DNA of 64,000 nucleotides from Streptomyces sp. CB02009 (lineage in GTDB: Bacteria > Actinomycetota > Actinomycetes > Streptomycetales > Streptomycetaceae): NCBI RefSeq assembly GCF_001905825.1, contig NZ_LIVV01000009.1, forward strand, positions 389,600 through 453,599, given 5' to 3'. Below, in pieces: positions 23,795-32,240 of this stretch. Position 1 is the stretch's first letter. Each line of letters starts with the position of its first letter. Position numbers and translations under genes: made by a program. The notes under the pieces were generated by a model that had not been told where the DNA came from, made no database searches, and was given only the letters and a program-made list of their open reading frames with translations.

Positions 23795-25768
23795 TCAGGT
23801 CCGGTCCTCGGCCGCCTTCGCGGCGTCCGCCGCCCTCGCGCGCTCGGCGGCCAGCTCCCGGGCCGAGGCGAGCCGGTACGGCACGTCGATGACGACGACG
23901 TTCTTCATGAACAGCAGCCGGGTCTTGAGCCGCAGCGCGCTCTGGTTGTGGAGCGGCTGCTCCCACCAGTGACCCACCACGTACTCGGGGATGACCACCG
24001 AGACCACCGAGTCCCCCGTCCGCTCCGGCGCCTCCCGGACGTGCCGCAGGACCGGCTGGACGATCGAGCGGTACGGGGAGCTCAGCACCCGCAGCGGTAC
24101 GTCGATGCCGTGCGCCTCCCAGGTCGCGCGGAGCAGTTCCACCTCCCCCGGGTCCTCGGCGACGGTCACCGCCGTCAGCGAGGTGCCGCGCAGGGTCTTC
24201 GCGTACGACAGGGCCCGGAGGCTGGGCGCGTTCACGGAGGCCACCAGGACGAGGACGTGGTTGCCGGCGAGGACGCGGGGCCGCTCGCCGGGGCCGACGG
24301 CCACCTCGGCGGCGACGGCGTCGTAGTGCCGCCGCACCCCCTTCATCCCGGCGAAGAGCACCGGCATCGCGATCACGACGATCCAGGCGCCGTGGGTGAA
24401 CTTGGTGATCAGGACGATGACGAGGACGACCGCCGTCAGACAGGCGCCGAAGGCGTTGATCGCGAGACGGCGGTGGATGTTGTGGCGGTCGGCGGCGCCC
24501 GCGGGTGTGGCGAGTTCTCGCCGCCAGTGCTTGACCATGCCGGCCTGGGACAGGGTGAAGGAGACGAAGACGCCGATGATGTACAGCTGGATCAGGCGGG
24601 TCAGCTGCGCGTCGAAGGCGACGATGAGGACGATCGCGGCGAGCGCGAGAAGGACGATGCCGTTGGAGTAGACGAGCCGGTCGCCGCGGTGGAAGAGCTG
24701 GCGGGGCGCGTAGCGGTCGCGGCCGAGGACGGACGCGAGCATCGGGAAGCCGTTGAAGGCGGTGTTGGCCGCCAGGATCAGGACACCCGCGGTGACGGCC
24801 TGGAGCGCGTAGAAGAGGACGTGCCAGTCGCCGAAGGTGGCCCGTCCGATCTGCGCCAGCGCGGTGGACGTCGGCGTGCCGGGCGGGAGCCCGAGCTCGG
24901 TGGGGTCCTCGGCGACGTGCACCTCGTAGACCATCGCGAGCACGGTGATCCCGAAGAACATGGTCACGGACAGCCCGCCCATGATCGCCAGCGTCATCGC
25001 CGCGTTGCGGCTCTTGGGCTTGGCGAACGCCGGGACCCCGTTGCTGACGGCCTCGACACCGGTCAGCGCGGTGCAGCCGGAGGCGAAGGCGCGCAGCGCG
25101 AGCAGCACGAGCGCGATCCCCGAGTAGGTGGAGACCGCCTCGACCGGCAGGTCGGCGGACTCGGCCCGGATCGTCGCACCGGTCGCCATCCGTACCGCCG
25201 CCACCGCGAACATCAGATAGATCACCGCGATGAAGGCGTACGTCGGGAGGGCGAACCAGCGCCCCGACTCCCGCACCCCGCGCAGGTTCAGCCAGGCCAG
25301 CACGGCCACGAAGAACACCGACAGGGCCACGGCGTGCCCGTCGAGCGAGGGGACGGCCGAGGTGATGGCGGCGACCCCGGAGACGACGGAGACGGCGACG
25401 GTCATCACGTAGTCGATCAGCAGCGCGGACGCGGCAGTGAGCGCGGCGGTCTGCCCGAGGTTCTCGGCGGAGACGACATAGGCCCCGCCGCCGCCCGGAT
25501 AGGCGTAGCAGGTCTGCCGGTACGAGGCGACGACGACCAGGAGCAGGATCACGATGCCGACCGCCGCGTACCAGGCCAGATGGAGCACGGCGAGGCCGCC
25601 CAGGGCCAGGATCAGCAGGATCTCCTCGGTGGCGTACGCGACCGAGGAGAGCGGGTCGCTGCAGAAGATCGGCAGGGCGACCCGCTTCGGCAGCAGGGTC
25701 TCCCCGAGCCGGCCACTGTCCAACGGACGACCTACGAGCAGGCGTTTCGCCGCACTTCCAGCTCTCAT
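23795..25768 (-). CDS. KimA-like APC-superfamily permease (putative K+/H+ symporter)
   Basis: 657 residues with about twelve membrane helices and a soluble C-terminal domain of roughly 170 residues. The pattern LVGRPLDSGRLGETLLPK, SSVAYATEEILL, SYRQTCYAYPGGGGAYVVS and the tail region SYAKTLRGTSLTAVTV closely follow Bacillus KimA (YdaO), a c-di-AMP-controlled potassium/proton symporter of the APC fold with a USP-like tail. Typical annotation would be amino acid permease; KimA-type potassium uptake is my inference. The ATG at 25768 gives the family start. It diverges from a MerR regulator. Confidence 0.85.
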   Translation of the reverse strand: MRAGSAAKRLLVGRPLDSGRLGETLLPKRVALPIFCSDPLSSVAYATEEILLILALGGLAVLHLAWYAAVGIVILLLVVVASYRQTCYAYPGGGGAYVVSAENLGQTAALTAASALLIDYVMTVAVSVVSGVAAITSAVPSLDGHAVALSVFFVAVLAWLNLRGVRESGRWFALPTYAFIAVIYLMFAVAAVRMATGATIRAESADLPVEAVSTYSGIALVLLALRAFASGCTALTGVEAVSNGVPAFAKPKSRNAAMTLAIMGGLSVTMFFGITVLAMVYEVHVAEDPTELGLPPGTPTSTALAQIGRATFGDWHVLFYALQAVTAGVLILAANTAFNGFPMLASVLGRDRYAPRQLFHRGDRLVYSNGIVLLALAAIVLIVAFDAQLTRLIQLYIIGVFVSFTLSQAGMVKHWRRELATPAGAADRHNIHRRLAINAFGACLTAVVLVIVLITKFTHGAWIVVIAMPVLFAGMKGVRRHYDAVAAEVAVGPGERPRVLAGNHVLVLVASVNAPSLRALSYAKTLRGTSLTAVTVAEDPGEVELLRATWEAHGIDVPLRVLSSPYRSIVQPVLRHVREAPERTGDSVVSVVIPEYVVGHWWEQPLHNQSALRLKTRLLFMKNVVVIDVPYRLASARELAAERARAADAAKAAEDRT

Positions 25769-25869
25769 AAGTGCTGAAGTTAGGACGAATGGTATGTAAT
25801 GCGCGGACGCCGCGCCCTGTGGGGACCCGTACGCCCGGTGGGAACCCCGTCCGAGGAAGGACCTGACGC

Positions 25870-26313
25870 GTGAGCGGAGTACGAGGAATGCGGATCGCCG
25901 GCGAGCCCATGCAGATCGGCGAGGTCGCGGCACGGACCGAACTGTCCCTGCGCACGATCCGGCAGTACGAGGACAACGGCCTGGTCGTCCCGTCCGCCGC
26001 CTCGCCCGGCGGGTTCCCGCTCTACACGGACGCGGACGTGTCCCGGCTGATGGTCGTCCGCCGCATGAAGCCGCTCGGCTTCACCCTCGACGAGACCCGC
26101 GAACTCCTCAGGGCCGTGGACCTGCTGGCGGCCGAGCGCCCGGGCACGGACACCGAGCTCGACCCGGACGAGCGGGCCGCGCTGGTGGCCCGCGTCCGCG
26201 GCTACGAGCAGGCCGCCGCGGAACGGGTCGCCGAACTGCGGGCCCAGCTCTCCCGCGCCGAGGAGTTCGCCGACTCCCTCCGCCGGACCCGCCTCACGGC
26301 GGCTCCGGCCTGA
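25870..26313 (+). CDS. MerR-family transcriptional regulator
   Basis: 147 residues, GTG start with AAGGA 8 nt upstream. The N-terminal MerR winged helix-turn-helix includes QIGEVAARTELSLRTIRQYE and a following wing; the C-terminal half is a dimerising coiled coil (RVRGYEQAAAERVAELRAQL). No metal-binding cysteines, so it is not a metal sensor. It diverges from the KimA-like permease, its most likely target. Confidence 0.9.
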   Translation: MSGVRGMRIAGEPMQIGEVAARTELSLRTIRQYEDNGLVVPSAASPGGFPLYTDADVSRLMVVRRMKPLGFTLDETRELLRAVDLLAAERPGTDTELDPDERAALVARVRGYEQAAAERVAELRAQLSRAEEFADSLRRTRLTAAPA

Positions 26314-26394
26314 GGGCGGGGCGGGCCCGGGCATGCAGCCCGCGCCGCCCGCGCGCCCGACCGGACGCCGACCGGCCCGCGGACGCTCCCCGGC

Positions 26395-27255
26395 TCAGTC
26401 CGCGAGCGCTCCGGCCACCGCGCGGAAGAAGCGCGCGTACGCCGCCGGGCTGGGCGGGGTCTCCGGGTTCCACGGCGTGAACCGGACGCCCGACAGGGCC
26501 CCGTCCGGCGCCGTGGCGTGCGCCCTGCTGTCGAAGAGGACCAGATCGGGCCGGAGCTCCGCGGCCCGGCCCCAGTCGCCGGTGAGCCAGTTGGCGCCGG
26601 GCCCCGGGCCCGGATCGACGAGCCGGACGCCGAGCTCGGCGAGCCTGGCCAGTTCCGGCCAGGCGAGCGGCCGGGCGAGGTGCACCTGGTCGGGGCCGGC
26701 CCCGGAGAGGGCGAGCACCCCGAGCCCGGTCCGCGCGGCCACCGCCCGGAGCTCGTCCTCGGCGGCCCGGAGATCGGCCGGGGAACCCCCGTCGGCCGTC
26801 CCGTCGGCCGTCCCGTCGACCGGCGCCGCCCCCAGACTCGCCGCCAGCGCGCCGAACCGGTCGAGGATGGCCGGCAGGCTGAGCTCGTTGCCGACGGAGA
26901 GCGCGACGAGCGGCACCCCGAGCCGTTCGGCGACGGCCTCGTCGAGTGCGTAGGGGCTCTTCCCGTCGTACGTCACGTCGACGATCACGTCCGGCCGCAG
27001 CTCCCGCAGCAGCCCCTCGTCCAGGACGCGGCCCGGCCCGAGGTAGGTCACCGCGGCCGCCGTCAGCCCGCCCTCCTTCGCCGGGTCGAGAACCTCCCCG
27101 TCGTGCCCGGAGCCGTACACCGCGACCGGCGTCACGCCCAGGTCGCACAGGGCCGACCCGGCCCGCACGTACGCGACCACCCGCCGCGGTACGCGGGCCG
27201 CCCCCAGCTCCGTACCTCTGTCGTCCGTGAATCCCCATGCCTGCGTCCCGGACAT
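26395..27255 (-). CDS. Signal-less siderophore/cobalamin-type binding protein
   Basis: 286 residues with the two-lobe FecB/BtuF-type periplasmic-binding fold: RRVVAYVRAGSALCDLGV near the start, LRPDVIVDVTYDG, the long connecting helix around residues 150-175, and ELRPDLVLFDSRAH in the second lobe. There is no signal peptide and no lipobox, and no ABC permease or ATPase gene nearby, so it is either cytoplasmic or a diverged orphan. The ATG at 27255 has GGGAGGGAG 6 nt upstream, which argues that the lack of a signal peptide is real. Confidence 0.75.
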   Translation of the reverse strand: MSGTQAWGFTDDRGTELGAARVPRRVVAYVRAGSALCDLGVTPVAVYGSGHDGEVLDPAKEGGLTAAAVTYLGPGRVLDEGLLRELRPDVIVDVTYDGKSPYALDEAVAERLGVPLVALSVGNELSLPAILDRFGALAASLGAAPVDGTADGTADGGSPADLRAAEDELRAVAARTGLGVLALSGAGPDQVHLARPLAWPELARLAELGVRLVDPGPGPGANWLTGDWGRAAELRPDLVLFDSRAHATAPDGALSGVRFTPWNPETPPSPAAYARFFRAVAGALAD

Positions 27256-27519
27256 ACGGCTGCTCCCTCCCCGGCCGGACATGTGCCTCTTCCGAGCACC
27301 TTGGAGCGGTTCCGCGGCCCGCACAAGAGGGCCTGCCCGCCGCGCGGGCCACCGGGCGGCCGGGTCCGAGACCAAGGTCCCGGACCCCCTGCCGAAAGTC
27401 CCCCAGGGTGGTGTTAACTGAACAGGTCGGGAGGAAGCAGTAGAAACAGTCGGGTCCTCGCCTCCCGCGCCCCCTGCCGGGGCGCGGTGTCGGGCGGCCC
27501 TCACGCCCTGGAGTGAGTC

Positions 27520-27762
27520 ATGTCCTTCCCCGGCCAGTTCTCCGACCCCCGTGTGATCACGCTCTTCGGCCTGCTCGCCGTCTCGACGGTGGTGTGGCTC
27601 TCGCTCGGCCTGCGGGCCCGCGCCCGGCGCGACAAGGCGCGCACCCCGCTGGAGCGGGTCTGGCATCCGCAGGAGTCGATACCGCTGACGCCCGCGGAGG
27701 AGCACGCCTTCGGCCAGGTCGTCTCGCGGCTCTCCCCGGGGTCGGCGGGCCGTCTGCGCTGA
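27520..27762 (+). CDS. Small membrane protein (80 aa), unknown
   Basis: One transmembrane helix (about residues 11-29, ITLFGLLAVSTVVWLSLGL) followed by a basic stretch and a soluble tail with WHPQESIPLTPAEEHAFGQV. The ATG has GGAGTG 6 nt upstream. The conserved look of the tail suggests a real gene, but I know no function. The 264 bp upstream (27256-27519) hold no other gene. Confidence 0.7.
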   Translation: MSFPGQFSDPRVITLFGLLAVSTVVWLSLGLRARARRDKARTPLERVWHPQESIPLTPAEEHAFGQVVSRLSPGSAGRLR

Positions 27763-27778
27763 GCGTCGCGGACCGGCC

Positions 27779-28381
27779 TCAGGCCTCCCAGGCGCGCGGA
27801 TCGCGGCCGGTCGTCGCGAGCAGCCGCTCGAAGGCGGTGGTGTCGCCGGGCAGCTCGACGGCCTCCCCGAAGACGCCCATCTTCCGGGCCATGGGCGCCA
27901 TCCGCTCCACCTCGTCGACGAGCCCGTCGACCACGCCCGGGTCGGGGGTGAAGCTCCGCCCGGTGGCGCGGGCCAGGTCCCAGATGTGCACGGTGAGGTC
28001 GAGCAGCACCATGGACCCGACGGTCCGCGCCGGCATGGCCATGCCTCCGGTGGTGCCCTCCTCGGCCCCGGGCGCCGACCAGGCCTCGACGAGCTTCCCG
28101 GTCTCCGCCTCGAAGCGGTCCCGCCAGTCGGCGTCGGCGAGCCAGTCCGTGGTCGCGGAGAGGTCGGCGGACTGCTTGGCGGCGAGCGCCTGGAAGTGGA
28201 CGACGACGCCGAGAAGGTGGTTCAGCAGGGCGCGCACGTCGTACTCGGCGCAGGGCGTGGGCGCGCCGAGCGAGTCGTCGGCGATGCCCCTGACCAGGGG
28301 TGTCGCCTGCGCGGCGGCGCTACGGAGCAGGTCACCGATGCGGGGCGGGGCACCGGTACGGAGCGGGTCCTCGTTCGTCAT
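27779..28381 (-). CDS. TIGR03086-type mycothiol-dependent DinB-like protein
   Basis: 200 residues of the maleylpyruvate isomerase/DinB superfamily. The N-terminal segment PTPCAEYDVRALLNHLLGVV with its histidine, and TVHIWDLARATG with the second metal-site histidine, match the TIGR03086 family, thought to be mycothiol-using metalloenzymes in actinobacteria. Substrate unknown. TAACGT lies 7 nt before the ATG and there is no Shine-Dalgarno, so it is probably leaderless; the divergent AraC gene has the same layout. Confidence 0.85.
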   Translation of the reverse strand: MTNEDPLRTGAPPRIGDLLRSAAAQATPLVRGIADDSLGAPTPCAEYDVRALLNHLLGVVVHFQALAAKQSADLSATTDWLADADWRDRFEAETGKLVEAWSAPGAEEGTTGGMAMPARTVGSMVLLDLTVHIWDLARATGRSFTPDPGVVDGLVDEVERMAPMARKMGVFGEAVELPGDTTAFERLLATTGRDPRAWEA

Positions 28382-28461
28382 GGGAGCGACGTTAGGAGAG
28401 GCTGCCCGGCCCCGTCTTGAAGAAACACGCCAGGGCGGGATTCCGCACCTAGCATCGGAGC

Positions 28462-29430
28462 ATGTCGGACCCCGCTCCCCGCAAGGACACCCGCGGCATC
28501 GTCGACCCCGCCGAACTGCTCTCCCGCGTCCGCTTCCGCCGCCACACCCCGGCGCCGGAGCTGCGGCCCTATCTGGAGCACTACTGGCTGATCGACTGGG
28601 AGCTGCCGGAGCCGTACGCGAGCCATGTCGTCCCGCACCCGTCGATGAACATCGTCTTCCAGCGGTACGGGGCCCTCGGCGCCCCGGCCGCGGACGCGCG
28701 CGCGTCCGCCGAGGTCTCCGGGATCGGGCTCGGCCTGTTCACCCAGAAGCTGACGGAGGCGGGCCGGGTCTGCGGGATCCAGTTCCGCCCCGGCGGCTTC
28801 CGCCCCTTCGCGCCCGCGTGGCCCGTGTCGGCCTGGACGGGCCGCCGGGTCCCGCTGGCGGAGGTCTTTCCTGACGCGGGCACGGGCACGGGCGCGGGCA
28901 CGGGCGCGGGTGCCGGCGCAGGCACGGGTGCGGATGCCGGTGCCGGCGCGGGTGCGGATGCCGACGCGGCGGAGGCGGGCCACCCGGCCACGGACCCCGG
29001 CCTCCTGTCCGCCGTCCTCTCCCCCGACACCGACCACGCGCGCGTGGCGGCGCTCGACGCCTTCCTGCTCGCCCACGGCCCCGCGCCCGATCCGGACGCC
29101 GACCGGGCCATGGAGCTGGTGGACCTGGTCCGAGGGGACCGCACGATCCGCAAGGTGGCCCAACTGGTCGCGGCGTCCGGCCTGTCGGCGCGCTCGCTGC
29201 AGCGCCTGTTCGCGCGCCATGTCGGCGTCGGCCCGAAGTGGGTGATCCTGCGCTACCGCATCCACGAGGCCCTGGAGCGCGCCGAGGCCGCGGACCCGGC
29301 GGGCGGTCCGGACTGGGCGGCCCTGGCGGTGGAGCTGGGCTACAGCGACCAGGCCCATCTCGTACGGGAGTTCACGGCGACGATCGGGGTGCCGCCGACG
29401 GCGTACGCCCGGGGAGTGTCAGTGCCCTGA
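28462..29430 (+). CDS. AraC-family regulator with a low-complexity linker
   Basis: 322 residues. The N-terminal domain begins LRPYLEHYWLIDWELP, as in the AraC subgroup with a DUF6597-like sensor domain, and the C-terminal AraC DNA-binding domain spans about 220-320 (VAASGLSARSLQRLFARHVG then LGYSDQAHLVREF). Between them, residues about 138-170 are a run of Gly, Ala, Thr and Asp encoded by short repeats. TAGCAT lies 6 nt before the ATG, suggesting leaderless transcription. Confidence 0.88.
   Translation: MSDPAPRKDTRGIVDPAELLSRVRFRRHTPAPELRPYLEHYWLIDWELPEPYASHVVPHPSMNIVFQRYGALGAPAADARASAEVSGIGLGLFTQKLTEAGRVCGIQFRPGGFRPFAPAWPVSAWTGRRVPLAEVFPDAGTGTGAGTGAGAGAGTGADAGAGAGADADAAEAGHPATDPGLLSAVLSPDTDHARVAALDAFLLAHGPAPDPDADRAMELVDLVRGDRTIRKVAQLVAASGLSARSLQRLFARHVGVGPKWVILRYRIHEALERAEAADPAGGPDWAALAVELGYSDQAHLVREFTATIGVPPTAYARGVSVP
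28873..28970 (+). repeat. Short tandem repeats encoding a Gly-Ala-Thr-Asp linker
   Basis: About 98 bp of imperfect 6- and 12-bp units of the type GCGGGCACGG and GGTGCGGATGCC. All keep the reading frame and encode only small residues between the two domains of the AraC protein. Repeats of this kind often vary in copy number between strains. Confidence 0.8.
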
Positions 29431-29444
29431 CCTACCGTACGGAG

Positions 29445-29984
29445 ATGGACACCGACACCCCCTCGCCCGTGCGGCTCGAACCCTGGTCGGAGGCCGACGC
29501 CGGCCTGCTGCGCGCGCTGAACGCACCGGAGTTGATGGATCACCTCGGAGGGCCGGAGACGGAGGAGCAGCTCGTCCGGCGCCACCGGCGGTACGTGGAG
29601 CTGAGCGCCGACGAGCCGGGCGCGGGGCGCATGTACCGGATCGTGCTGCTGCCGGAGGAGGCCGTGGCCGGCAGCATCGGCTTCTGGGTGCGGACCGACG
29701 ACGGCGAGCCGGTGTACGAGACCGGGTGGGCCGTGCTGCCGGGCTTCCAGGGCCGGGGCGTGGCGAGCGCCGCCACGCGCGCGGTGGCCGCGGAGGCCCG
29801 GGCCGCGGGCCTCCACCGCTTCCTCCACGCGTTCCCCTCGACGGAGAACGCCGCGTCGAACGCGGTGTGCCGCAAGGCCGGGTTCGAGCTGCTCGGCGAG
29901 CGGGACTTCGAGTACCCGCCGGGGCACCCGATGCGCTGCAACGACTGGCGTCTCGACCTGGAGGAGCGGGCCGGGGACGCCTAG
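29445..29984 (+). CDS. GNAT N-acetyltransferase (RimJ/RimL-type)
   Basis: 179 residues with the GNAT fold: LPGFQGRGVASAATRAV is the acetyl-CoA-binding R/Q-x-x-G-x-G/A motif, and ENAASNAVCRKAGFELLGE is the typical RimJ/RimL-like C-terminal signature for N-terminal or small-molecule acetylation. Target unknown. GGAG directly abuts the ATG, too close for ordinary use, while TACCGT lies 6 nt upstream, so a leaderless transcript is more likely. Its stop overlaps that of the next gene on the opposite strand (CTAG). Confidence 0.87.
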   Translation: MDTDTPSPVRLEPWSEADAGLLRALNAPELMDHLGGPETEEQLVRRHRRYVELSADEPGAGRMYRIVLLPEEAVAGSIGFWVRTDDGEPVYETGWAVLPGFQGRGVASAATRAVAAEARAAGLHRFLHAFPSTENAASNAVCRKAGFELLGERDFEYPPGHPMRCNDWRLDLEERAGDA

Positions 29985-30430
29985 GAGGCGTCGTCCGGTG
30001 CGGCGAGCGACCGGGCGAAGTGGAAGGCCACGATGTCGAAGCGCTCGCGCAGGTAGAAGCGGTGGGCTCCGGTGCGGTGGGTGCCGGAGTCCAGGGTGAA
30101 CTCGTGGCAGCCGGCCGCGCGCGCGTGGCCCTCCAGATGGGCGACGAGCGCGTGGCCGACCCCGGTGGAGCGGGTGGCGGCGGCGGTCACGAGGTCGTCG
30201 ACGTAGAGACTCCGCAGGGTGCTGGTGTTGACGACGATCCGCCAGCCGGCCGCGCCGACGCAGCGGCCCTCGTCGCTGTAGGCGGCGCTGAAGCGCAGTC
30301 CCTGGGCATGCCCGGTCCCGTACACCTCGCGGAAGAGCTCCGGGGTGAGGTGGGGGCGGAGTTCGCGGAGGACGGGCAGGAGGTCGTTCTCCAGCCGGGG
30401 ATCGCCGGGCTCGAGGTCGATGATCTTCAT
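29981..30430 (-). CDS. GNAT N-acetyltransferase
   Basis: 149 residues. The acetyl-CoA-binding region reads SLYVDDLVTAAATRSTGVGH followed by LVAHLEGHARAAGCHEFTLD, matching small GNAT proteins of the aminoglycoside/histone acetyltransferase type. The usual Q/R-x-x-G-x-G/A appears as R-S-T-G-V-G. Substrate unknown. TACCGT lies 6 nt before the ATG, again a leaderless-type layout. Convergent with the previous GNAT gene with overlapping stops; they are not close paralogues. Confidence 0.84.
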   Translation of the reverse strand: MKIIDLEPGDPRLENDLLPVLRELRPHLTPELFREVYGTGHAQGLRFSAAYSDEGRCVGAAGWRIVVNTSTLRSLYVDDLVTAAATRSTGVGHALVAHLEGHARAAGCHEFTLDSGTHRTGAHRFYLRERFDIVAFHFARSLAAPDDAS

Positions 30431-30460
30431 GCCGGGACGGTACCTCAGGTCTTCTCCGGG

Positions 30461-30507
30461 TTGACGGACACGGCAGGAGGCTGGATATTTATCTGCGTGA
30501 CGCAGAT
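30461..30507 (+). promoter_or_regulatory. Promoter and MarR-type operator of the NmrA-like gene
   Basis: TTGACG (30461-30466) and a TATTTA/GATATT region (30484-30491) form a plausible promoter. Immediately downstream is a perfect palindrome, ATCTGCGT-G-ACGCAGAT (30491-30507), over the expected start of transcription. A 14-of-15 match to its core overlaps the start of the marR gene at 32714-32728. I infer repression by that MarR protein. Confidence 0.65.
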
Positions 30508-30551
30508 GATGCGCCACGAAGGAAACAGTCGCCTCTCCGGAAGGACCCCTC

Positions 30552-31403
30552 ATGACCGTTCTCGTCACCGGCAGCCGCGGCCGCGTCGCCTCCACCCTGC
30601 TCGGCCTCCTCGACGCCGCCGGACTCAAGGCGAGAGCCGCATCCAAGAACCCCGCGGACCTCTCCCCACCGCCCGGGGTCGACACCGTGCGCTGCGATCT
30701 CACCGACCCGGCCACCTTCGACACCGCCCTGACCGGCGTCGACTCCGTCTTCCTGTACGCCGAGGCCGGCCATGCCGGGACCTTCGCCGAGCGGGCCCGC
30801 GCCGCCGGCGTCGAGCACGTCGTCCTGCTCTCCTCCAGCTCCGTCCTCGCCCCGGACGCCGCCGACAACCCGATCGCCGCCTCCCACCTCGCCGCCGAGC
30901 GCGCCCTCTCCGCCGCCGCGGACGCCGGGTTCTTCGAGGCGACCCACCTCCAGCCGGGCGCCTTCGCCACCAACGCCCTGCAGTGGGCCCGGCCCCTCCG
31001 GGACGGACGGGGACCCGCACTGCCCCACCCGCACTCCCACGGCGACCCGATCCATGAGCGCGATGTCGCCGAGGCGGCCTTCGCGGCCCTCACCGAGCCC
31101 CGGCTGCGCGGCTCCTCGTACCTCCTGACGGGCCCCGAGTCGCTGACCTTCGTCGAGCAGCTGGCGGTGCTCGCCGAGGTGACCGGGCGGCCCGCGCCGC
31201 ACACCGTCGTGACTCCCGAGGAGTGGAAGGCGTCGGTCACCGGCTTCATGCCGGAGCCCTTCGCCGACGCCCTGCTCTCCTACTGGGCCGCCCACGACGG
31301 CCGGCCGACGCCGCTGACCCGCACGGTCGAGGAACTGACCGGTCACCCGGCCCGCACCTTCGCCGCCTGGGCCGCCGACCACGAGGAGGACTTCCGCCCC
31401 TGA
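30552..31403 (+). CDS. NmrA-like NAD(P)-binding oxidoreductase
   Basis: 283 residues of the atypical short-chain dehydrogenase/NmrA type. The dinucleotide site is at the extreme N-terminus (VLVTGSRGRVASTLLGLL, G-x-x-G-x-x-A/G), followed by SVFLYAEAG and VVLLSSSSVLAP. The YxxxK catalytic pair of classical SDRs is absent, so it may be a redox sensor or a quinone/flavin reductase of the QorB group. A GGAAGGA site precedes the ATG. Palindromic operator upstream links it to the MarR gene 1.7 kb away. Confidence 0.85.
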   Translation: MTVLVTGSRGRVASTLLGLLDAAGLKARAASKNPADLSPPPGVDTVRCDLTDPATFDTALTGVDSVFLYAEAGHAGTFAERARAAGVEHVVLLSSSSVLAPDAADNPIAASHLAAERALSAAADAGFFEATHLQPGAFATNALQWARPLRDGRGPALPHPHSHGDPIHERDVAEAAFAALTEPRLRGSSYLLTGPESLTFVEQLAVLAEVTGRPAPHTVVTPEEWKASVTGFMPEPFADALLSYWAAHDGRPTPLTRTVEELTGHPARTFAAWAADHEEDFRP

Positions 31404-31453
31404 CCCGCCGAATTCCCTGGCCGCCCGTCCCGCCCCGATGCGATCCTGTCCCC

Positions 31454-32197
31454 GTGAACGGACCGGAGATCCACATCAGCTTCGCCCCCGACCTGGGGCT
31501 CTTCGTCTCGGCCGACCGCCGCGCGGGCCGCACGCCCGTGACCACCGACGGCGCCTCCTCGCTCGGCCACGTCGTGGAGTCCCTCGGCGTACCGCTCACC
31601 GAGGCCGGCCGGCTGCTGGTCGACGGACGGCCCGTCGACGTCTCCTACGTCGCCGCGGCGGGCGAGACCGTCGAGGTGGAGAGCGTCGCCCGCCCGCAGC
31701 CGGTGCGCCCCGGCGCACCCCTCCGGTTCCTGCTCGACGTGCACCTCGGCACGCTGGCCCGGCGGCTTCGGCTGCTCGGGGTGGACGCGGCGTACGAGAG
31801 CGAGGACATCGGCGACCCCGCCCTGGCCGCGCTGTCCGCGCGCGAGCGGCGCGTCATGCTCTCGCGCGACCGCGGCCTGCTCCGCCGCCGCGAACTGTGG
31901 GCGGGGGCCTACATCTACAGTGACCGCCCGGACGACCAGCTCCGCGACGTCCTGGAGCGCTTCGCGCCGCCGCTCACGCCCTGGACGCGCTGCACGGCGT
32001 GCAACGGGCGGCTGAGCGACGCCGACAAGGACGCGGTGCGCCAGCGCCTGGAGCAGGGCACGGAGAAGTCGTACGACGTGTTCGCCGAGTGCGTGGAGTG
32101 CGGCCGGGTCTACTGGCGCGGCGCCCACCACGCCCGGCTGGAGGCGATCGTCTCGGACGCGGTACGCGAGTTCGGCGGCGCCACGACGGCCGGCTGA
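31454..32197 (+). CDS. Ubiquitin-like plus Mut7-C RNase domain protein
   Basis: 247 residues, GTG start. Residues 1-80 form a beta-grasp ubiquitin-like domain (about 60-65 PVDVSY and the ETVEVESV strand). Residues about 88-235 are the Mut7-C domain: PIN-like acidic residues in FLLDVHLGTLARRLRLLG (Asp95) and SRDRGLLRRR (Asp139), and a C-terminal zinc ribbon with Cys180, Cys183, Cys213 and Cys216. The family is a predicted RNase related to the C-terminus of metazoan Mut7. GATCCT sits 6 nt before the GTG, suggesting a leaderless transcript. Confidence 0.88.
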   Translation: MNGPEIHISFAPDLGLFVSADRRAGRTPVTTDGASSLGHVVESLGVPLTEAGRLLVDGRPVDVSYVAAAGETVEVESVARPQPVRPGAPLRFLLDVHLGTLARRLRLLGVDAAYESEDIGDPALAALSARERRVMLSRDRGLLRRRELWAGAYIYSDRPDDQLRDVLERFAPPLTPWTRCTACNGRLSDADKDAVRQRLEQGTEKSYDVFAECVECGRVYWRGAHHARLEAIVSDAVREFGGATTAG

Positions 32198-32214
32198 GCC
32201 GCTCCGGCGCCGCC

Positions 32215-32240
32215 ACCGCGCCGGCCGCCCGGCGCGGTCA
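32215..32240. terminator. GC-rich hairpin between convergent Mut7-C and MarR genes
   Basis: Arms ACCGCGCCGG (32215-32224) and CCGGCGCGGT (32229-32238) pair perfectly around a 4-nt loop. It lies between the two convergent genes and reaches the MarR stop codon, so it can terminate both. No U-tract. Confidence 0.5.

Noticed and set aside
25769..25869. c-di-AMP (ydaO-type) riboswitch before the KimA-like gene
   Set aside because: The spacer to the divergent MerR gene is only about 100 bp and lacks the conserved riboswitch core.
23013..25976. 987-codon minus-strand frame across the permease region
   Set aside because: Shadow of the KimA-like gene; composition is Arg/Ala/Gly-rich with no domain.
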